A stretch of 11,303 nt of DNA from Asterionellopsis glacialis. Taxonomy: Eukaryota; Bacillariophyta; Plagiogrammaphyceae; Rhaphoneidales; Asterionellopsidaceae. Of this stretch, positions 7,281 to 11,303 are shown in pieces; position 1 is the first letter of the stretch, and each line of letters starts with the position of its first letter. The translations under genes were made by a program, and so were the position numbers. Where the stretch lies: contig WKLE02000401.1 in assembly GCA_014885115.2 (NCBI GenBank), positions 1-11,303 of the forward strand. The letters run 5' to 3'. The notes beneath the pieces are model-generated. The model was not told the DNA's origin. It was given only the letters and a program-made list of their open reading frames with translations, and ran no database searches.

Positions 7281-8144
7281 TCATTTGTGTAATCTGGGAA
7301 TTACTTGGTTGTGTTCCTTGGCATGTGTGATGACAGATTCATTTGAAATTAGTTTCGTAATGCCTTGAAAAGGAATGACAGCAATTTGGTTTGGACTAGA
7401 GAATCCTTTGATCATGGCTTCCATGTATAATGGCATAGATTTGGACAGCATTCGGACCTCGATTTCACATGACTTAGAAGATGAATTTTCCATGATGAGG
7501 TCGGACAATTTTTTCTTAAGTTCGTCATAACGGCTCCAGTTGGGGTGAGCGAATTTTAGCCATGCTAGAGTACGATTGTTGTTGGTTGATAATTTGGTGA
7601 TCCACATCCTGTGCTTGTGTTGATCCAGCCATGATTTCATTAATCCTTTAAAGGAAGTAAAGGACATAGAGGTTTCGATAAGAAGGAAGAACTTGAGTAT
7701 GTTGGTGTTGTTAGGTCCTTGGAAGGCGTTGGTACCGGAAATCCATTGCTCAATGCTAGCTTTACTCGTTGGAAGTTGATTAGCTTTCATAATTGGATTA
7801 GATTTATCATTGTCTTGCCATTTGAAAATTAACGTGGAGTTATCAACAGAATAAATCTGTTCTACAAATTGTTTTAGAAGAGTAGCCGCGTTCACAATGC
7901 CGTTATGGGACAAAAGAATCATTAGGTGGACTTGTAGACAGTATTTGTAATGAGTAGATTGCTCATGACCGAGATTTGAGTTTTTTAAGCTTGATTTTTT
8001 CTTTTTACCTTGGATTTCAATGAAGTCGTCAGATTCTTGGTGATTGCCTAAAGTTTTTGTTGGAATAGATGATGATGTAAATAATTTTGGAGGCTTGCCG
8101 CTCTGGGCAGCGTCATTGTCATCGTCATCGGAGGGTTGCATCAT
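7281..8144 (-). CDS. LINE ORF1 N-terminal protein, 287 codons
   Basis: The longest clean frame of the LINE. It starts at tandem ATG codons (8144 and 8141), 18 bp after an upstream in-frame TAA, and ends at a TGA beside 7281. The N-terminus is acidic (DDDDND, residues 6-11), then disordered, with a lysine patch (residues 47-50). The folded part contains FLLIETSMSFTSFKGLMKSW, WLDQHKHRMWITKL and RTLAWLKFAHP. This resembles the ORF1 that precedes the endonuclease-bearing ORF2 in diatom LINE-like elements, where an 'x-F-x-x-x-WLx-x-x-x-x-x-W' stretch is conserved. Its role is presumably nucleic-acid binding in the retrotransposition particle, which is inference. Homologous sequence goes on after the stop, so the protein is probably truncated. 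Confidence 0.6.
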   Translation of the reverse strand: MMQPSDDDDNDAAQSGKPPKLFTSSSIPTKTLGNHQESDDFIEIQGKKKKSSLKNSNLGHEQSTHYKYCLQVHLMILLSHNGIVNAATLLKQFVEQIYSVDNSTLIFKWQDNDKSNPIMKANQLPTSKASIEQWISGTNAFQGPNNTNILKFFLLIETSMSFTSFKGLMKSWLDQHKHRMWITKLSTNNNRTLAWLKFAHPNWSRYDELKKKLSDLIMENSSSKSCEIEVRMLSKSMPLYMEAMIKGFSSPNQIAVIPFQGITKLISNESVITHAKEHNQVIPRLHK

Positions 8145-8332
8145 TGGCTGATGATGAAGGATTTATATAAAAAGGTCTTGTGTACGTTAAAACTTACTGT
8201 GGAATTACTACTGTAGGTTATCGGATGTAGGCTCTCTACCAGGTACAAATTTACAGCTCCAGAAAAGAGTAACAGTGATGAAGAATGAGATAATAACCCG
8301 TAGCAAATAATGTAGAAAACCAATTATTTAAC
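8145..8332 (-). other. Probable LINE 5' leader and junction with G2
   Basis: Between ORF1's ATG and the first G2 codon lie 188 bp without recognisable protein. A small minus-strand frame (8141-8323) overlaps the ORF1 start but is hydrophobic, unrecognised and probably chance. The junction between the LINE and G2 falls somewhere here or in the first 60 bases of G2. No duplicated target site was identified. Confidence 0.35.
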
Positions 8333-9398
8333 TACAAAACGCCTAATCATCTGTCTTGTAATGCTTTCAGATACTTGCATAGTCCAAGAAAACGGCCTAA
8401 GACTAGAAACACTCGCCCAGTAACAGTTGCATTGATGCTAGTATGCAAAGGACAAAGGCAGAAAACCAAACCACTTCAAGTACTTTTAGATTCCGGCACT
8501 TCAGCCACCATAGTAAATAAGAAGTTTACCAAAAAGCTCAAGTGCAAGCCCGTGCCCAAGACACTTTGGAGAACCAAGGGCAGAAACTTTTCAACTAATC
8601 AAAAGGTCTGTGCAATATTCAAATTGCCTGAACTCAATGAGCGAAAGGGCATTGAATGGGAATGTCATGTTGACAGAACAGAAGGGCAACAATCATACAA
8701 TATGATAATCAGATGCAAGCTCCTAGAGGAACTAGGTATGATACTCAACTATAAACAGTATGTAATGACTTGGGAGGATGCAGAAGTCCCAATGAAGTTG
8801 ACTGATTATGAGATCAAGGAATCATACAGTATGCTACAAGAACTCACCAAGCCTAGACAAGTACGCAAAGCCACTAGTTGTATGGGTAAGATACTGGCCG
8901 CCATGTATGATAAGGCTGACCTAGACAAAGTGATGAGATCGTGCTGGCATCTGCCTCCTAAGGACAGAACAGCTCTAAACACACTCCTTAAGAAAAACGA
9001 ACCTTTGTTTGATGGTACTTTGGGCATGTGGAACATCAACCCAGTCAGTATCGAAATAGAAGAAGGCTCTAAGCCCTATCATGGGAAAGCCTATCCAGTA
9101 CCACACATATATGACCAACTACTTAGAGAAGAGGTTGACCAGCTTGTGCATATAGGAGTATTACAAAAAGTCAACAGGTCCAAATGGGCAGCACCTAGCT
9201 TCCCACATCCTAAGAAAAATGACAATATCAGGTTTATTTCTGACTTTAGGAATCTGAACAAATGCATCATATGGCATCCGTTCCCTATTCCCCATATTCA
9301 GGAATTACTTACAAAACTTGAAGGTTTCTCATATGTGTCATCCTTAGACTTAAATATGGATTACTATCACATACAACTAGATGCAGACGCGAATAAGT
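8333..9398 (+). mobile_element. Ty3/gypsy copy G2, protease-RT fragment
   Basis: A plus-strand fragment of a second gypsy lineage. It holds the protease and RT N-terminus only; gag, the rest of RT, RNase H and integrase are absent. The coding frame is uninterrupted through the recognisable part, unlike all neighbours. That suggests a younger insertion than G1, later trimmed at both ends. Downstream, at about 9399, homology stops and sequence with GTCTGTC repeats follows. Confidence 0.75.
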
Positions 9399-9481
9399 TA
9401 CTACATCAGAACACCATTTCCCACCAGTCCGGACCTAAGTCTGTCCTTCACAGCAATAAATCTGTCTGTCTGTCCACCTAA
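9399..9481. other. Non-homologous tail after G2 breakpoint
   Basis: Sequence after the RT break contains CTGTCCTT and a run of CTGTCTGTCTGTCC at about 9462-9476, like the motif runs at 1013-1050 and 10426-10470. It may be LTR DNA brought next to RT by an internal deletion. No LTR boundary was defined. Confidence 0.35.
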
Positions 9482-9486
9482 TTTTT

Positions 9487-9518
9487 TGACTCACCGACAG
9501 AAATATGTCAGTGAGTCA
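9487..9518. repeat. Hairpin with two TGACTCA half-sites
   Basis: Two 13-nt arms (9487-9499 and 9506-9518) pair at 12 of 13 positions around a 6-nt loop. Each arm ends in TGACTCA or its complement TGAGTCA, an AP-1/GCN4-type bZIP core. It lies 6 bp after the end of the G2 frame, next to the GTCTGTC run. It could act as a protein-binding palindrome or a transcript hairpin. Neither is shown. Confidence 0.7.
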
Positions 9519-10280
9519 GTTTTTCATGTCATGAACTGAAAGAATGGCTTGCTTGTGACCTATTTATTGCTCAAAAGTCGCTATTGTCATTGGTCTATGT
9601 ATTATTTCCTTCATTCTAAGTCCCATATTTTGGTCTCATCAGCACATTTTTTCAGTTCGCAACCAAAAAAGTCTCTCATCACATGAGAACCAGTGTATTG
9701 CTTAGGCTCAAGCTGCTGATCACACACTGACTAGTAGGCCTATAGGTAACCTGTAACTTGACCCAAACAAACAGTAGCAACTGACTACTAACAACAATAG
9801 TTCTAAAGGTCACATCATATCATGTCCAAAAGGACTCAATCTCAATCTCACCAGTCCTCTTTCTTGAGATCACAAAAGAGAGCCACCCTAAGCTGTGAAA
9901 CCTGTGGTAGGCTGTTAAACTCTAACAGAGCAAGAGCACTTTTTGTGGAGATTTCTTATGCAATGATACTGCTCCAATCAGTGCCCATCATACAGCTTAC
10001 ATATATCAAAATGGTACAAAGGTACCTGCACTATGCTGACAACAATTATTGAAAAGTGATAGAAAATATTGAAAATGGAGTAGTGTTTGTTAGAGTGAAT
10101 AAATTAGGAGCTATTTTAGGTAGTTACTAAAAATAGCCGACAATCCACCAATTCGTCTTCTCGACCCAATTGCAGTACAAGATCCTACAAAGGATCTACA
10201 TAGAGTTTGGATTCCAACCGAGTTTGGTTTTAAAATGTGAACCAAATTCCCTGTTTTTCCCCAAGGCAGCCAATTGGAAG
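9519..10280. other. Gene-free stretch between G2 and G3
   Basis: I recognise no protein in any frame. The longest open frame (9822-10052, plus) translates to 76 residues with a single CETC pair and no family resemblance, so I do not call it. Minor structures: an imperfect palindrome around 10111-10136 (CTATTTT...AAAATAG) and a short GATCCT...AGGATC hairpin near 10180-10195. It may be untranslated or LTR DNA of the flanking gypsy elements. Confidence 0.5.
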
Positions 10281-10470
10281 GTGCCAAGTTGGCACGTCAC
10301 CGTGTTCTGTTGTGACGAATCGTGTTCCTGCTGCGGAGTGGAATTCGGTACGCTTTGCTTGCATGAACACAGTGCGTCACTGCACGTTGGTGTCTGTCCG
10401 CTTTATGACATCATCACGTCATCATGTCTGTCCAGTCCGTGACGTCATTGCATCATGGTCTGTCTGTACT
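10281..10470. promoter_or_regulatory. ACGTCA / TGACGTCA and GTCTGTC patch, possible G3 LTR
   Basis: A perfect 15-nt palindrome (GTGCCAA-G-TTGGCAC, 10281-10295) overlaps an ACGTCA at 10294-10299. Another ACGTCA is at 10416-10421, and the full 8-bp palindrome TGACGTCA at 10440-10447. GTCTGTCC repeats lie at about 10391, 10426 and 10461. The patch sits just downstream (minus strand) of the integrase stop of G3, where a 3' LTR would be expected. Full ACGT palindromes are classic bZIP sites; LTR promoter function is inference. Confidence 0.35.
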
Positions 10471-10534
10471 ATGGTCGATTGACATATTGCGCAAGTCTCA
10501 CGACTCTCCTACTGCACTCTAGTACGTAGGACAT

Positions 10535-11000
10535 TTATGCGACAGCAGCAGTGTGGTAAGGCTTAACGTGACAAATATTGAGGCTGTCAAGTACTGGTCC
10601 ATGTTGTAACATTACGGTACCATTGCAGTGTACTTGACAAATGATGAATGGTCCATCGCGTGGTTGTTTGTATTTACGCGGGTTGGACTTATCGTTTTCT
10701 AGTAGGGCCTTTTCTCCTACTTTCCAATTGTGTTCAATTTTCTTAGCATTTTCCCACTGATTGTTACTAGCTATTCTAGCTTGTTTCCTACTATTTATGA
10801 GTTCCCAGTTTGCTTCGTGTTGAACATTAAATATCATATCTCTACCAAAATTAGCTGGTCAGGCGTAGCTTGGAGAGTAGTATGATAAGTGATAAGTGGA
10901 ACGTACGGCTGATGCTATGGCAGTGAGTACACTGGCCCAGGGGTTATTTTCAGTACTATGTTGTACCTCATGGGCTATCCCATTGTGTAGCTTCTGTGTC
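10535..11000 (-). pseudogene. Gypsy integrase C-terminal region, G3
   Basis: The minus strand reads KLHNGIAHEV, then NNPWASVLTAIASAVRSTYH, a TGA at 10859-10861 and FGRDMIFNVQHEANWELI. It continues with NSRKQARI and VGEKALLENDKSNPRKYKQP, then DGPFIICQVHCNGTVMLQ, LNICHVKPY and a TAA at 10535-10537. The W-xx-x-x-A-A-x-A-x-R-TYH stretch, FGRDM-xN and the GPF/Y module with its NGTV strand mark the C-terminal third of a Ty3/gypsy integrase, which binds DNA and helps target insertion. The catalytic core that should precede this is missing. The open frame is otherwise clean for 100 codons from the ATG at 10837. Confidence 0.8.
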
Positions 11001-11303
11001 TTTTTCATGCAGGTGTCTGTACTTCTTACTTTGACTCTTATTCAGTTGACAGATGTGGCATGTTTTGCAGTAGGTCGTTATGTGTTTGCGTAGTTTAGGC
11101 CACCACAAGTGCTGTCATATTGTCTCTTTGGTACAATGTACCGTACATTTCTGTAAAGTTGACGGAATTCATATTTTTGTTGTTGTAGCATGTAAGGCTG
11201 TAAGATTTCCCGCCCCCATGAAATAGGCGTTCGGAGAAACCTTTCTTCTTAAGTACGTCTCATTTGAGTTGATTGTCCTTTAATTGATGTTTTAGGATAT
11301 TGC
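10975..11303 (-). pseudogene. Gypsy integrase N-terminal zinc-finger region, G3
   Basis: Three frames carry it. From the window edge comes LKKKGFSERLFHGGGKSYSL, a FHGGGKS motif that precedes integrase in these elements. Then ETI, a TGA at 11115-11117, and QHLWWPKLRKHITTYCKTC followed by HICQLNKSQSKKYRHL, the Cys pair of the HHCC finger. Then come LHEKDTEATQWDSP and a stop. The family goes on from this point into the DDE core, but here the next sequence is already the C-terminal region. The upstream His pair is not clearly readable. The element continues beyond 11303, so its gag and RT, if present, are outside. Confidence 0.75.

Larger units (their letters stand above)
4413..8165 (-). mobile_element. 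LINE-like non-LTR retrotransposon, 3' side missing
   Basis: On the minus strand an ORF1 (from ATG at 8144) is followed by an ORF2 with an APE-type endonuclease. The order and the endonuclease wording match a non-LTR family common in diatom genomes. ORF2 stops being recognisable at 4413, still upstream of the RT palm, where plus-strand G1 RNase H begins. No poly-A tail and no target-site duplication were found. Since these elements insert by target-primed reverse transcription starting at the 3' end, loss of the 3' half must be secondary. The 5' limit is uncertain, between 8165 and about 8332. Confidence 0.75.
8333..9481 (+). pseudogene. Gypsy protease and RT N-terminus, G2
   Basis: The frame is open from after a TAA at 8330-8332 to the stop at 9479-9481. 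It has no suitable ATG: the codon at 8375 is TTG, and the first ATG (8434) is inside the domain. Counting from 8375, the protease motif VLLDSGTSATIV has its catalytic Asp at residue 39 (codon 8489). It is followed by WECHVDR and YNMIIRCKLLEELGM. The RT part has FDGTLGMWN, KPYHGKAYPVPH, LVHIGVLQKVN, WAAPSFPHPKK, IRFISDFRNLNK, FPIPHIQELL and YVSSLDLNMDYYHIQLD, with the motif A Asp at residue 325 (codon 9347). After DADANK, about 9398, the remaining residues (SVLHSNKSVCLST) are unrelated. The LPxG and Y-x-DD motifs are missing, so the protein is not a working polymerase. Confidence 0.85.

Noticed and set aside
8164..8173. TATATAAAAA as a plus-strand TATA box driving G2
   Set aside because: G2 is an internal pol fragment without a start codon; the AT-rich string is probably coincidental in the LINE leader.
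8141..8323. Hydrophobic 60-residue minus-strand frame just upstream of ORF1
   Set aside because: Unrecognised, low complexity, and it overlaps the ORF1 start codons; likely chance in the LINE leader.
9822..10052. 76-residue plus-strand frame with CETC
   Set aside because: One cysteine pair only, no recognisable domain, and no homologous context.
10170..10482. Two overlapping plus-strand frames, Cys-rich
   Set aside because: They overlap in different frames across the regulatory-looking patch and have no motif; the cysteines come from repeated TGT in GTCTGTC.
1..11303. Host gene, defence system or other new multi-gene system
   Set aside because: All recognisable coding DNA is retroelement-derived and broken; no set of intact neighbouring genes is present.

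Overview
The window reads as a eukaryotic, intergenic retrotransposon graveyard. No host gene, rRNA or tRNA is recognisable. Every stretch of coding character belongs to an LTR retrotransposon or a LINE-like retroelement, and all are broken. The Ty3/gypsy gag, protease, RT and integrase wording, the copia linker/RT wording and the LINE endonuclease wording resemble families I associate with diatoms, more broadly stramenopiles. The taxon is an inference from family resemblance and was not tested. There is no sign of bacterial or phage organisation.

Layout: (1) 1-1100 holds no gene. It has an imperfect 81-bp direct repeat (1-81 and 284-364) and, at 953-1063, a patch of ACGTCA/TGACGT and GTCTGTC motifs that looks like retroelement regulatory DNA. 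(2) 1101 to about 1700, minus strand, is a Ty1/copia relic: a proline/threonine-rich linker and the first residues of the RT. (3) A 43-nt inverted repeat (41/43 identical) links this relic (1315-1357) to the DNA just ahead of the next element (1865-1907). (4) 1908-4411, plus strand, is gypsy copy G1: gag, a nucleocapsid-like remnant, an aspartic protease with its catalytic Asp replaced by His, the RT N-terminus, then a deletion of the RT catalytic core, then RNase H broken by a TA-repeat expansion. (5) 4413 to about 8165, minus strand, is a LINE-like element with ORF1 and an ORF2 endonuclease, cut off just before its RT. (6) 8333-9398, plus strand, is gypsy copy G2, of another lineage: protease and RT N-terminus in one clean frame, with no start codon, cut at RT motif A. 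(7) 9399-10534 is gene-free, with a hairpin carrying two TGACTCA half-sites (9487-9518) and a second ACGTCA/GTCTGTC patch (10281-10470). (8) 10535-11303, minus strand, is gypsy copy G3: integrase zinc-finger region and C-terminus with the catalytic core deleted, running off the window.

Nothing here works together as a pathway. The order (copia relic, G1, LINE in antisense, G2, G3 in antisense) suggests repeated insertion followed by deletion and point decay. G1 and G2 both carry protease and RT, so they are two elements and not one split by the LINE. The most instructive signals are the LINE with an intact 5' side and a missing 3' side, the 43-nt inverted repeat, the shared regulatory motif patches, and loss of the catalytic core in each of the three gypsy copies. 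I see no convincing new biological system.
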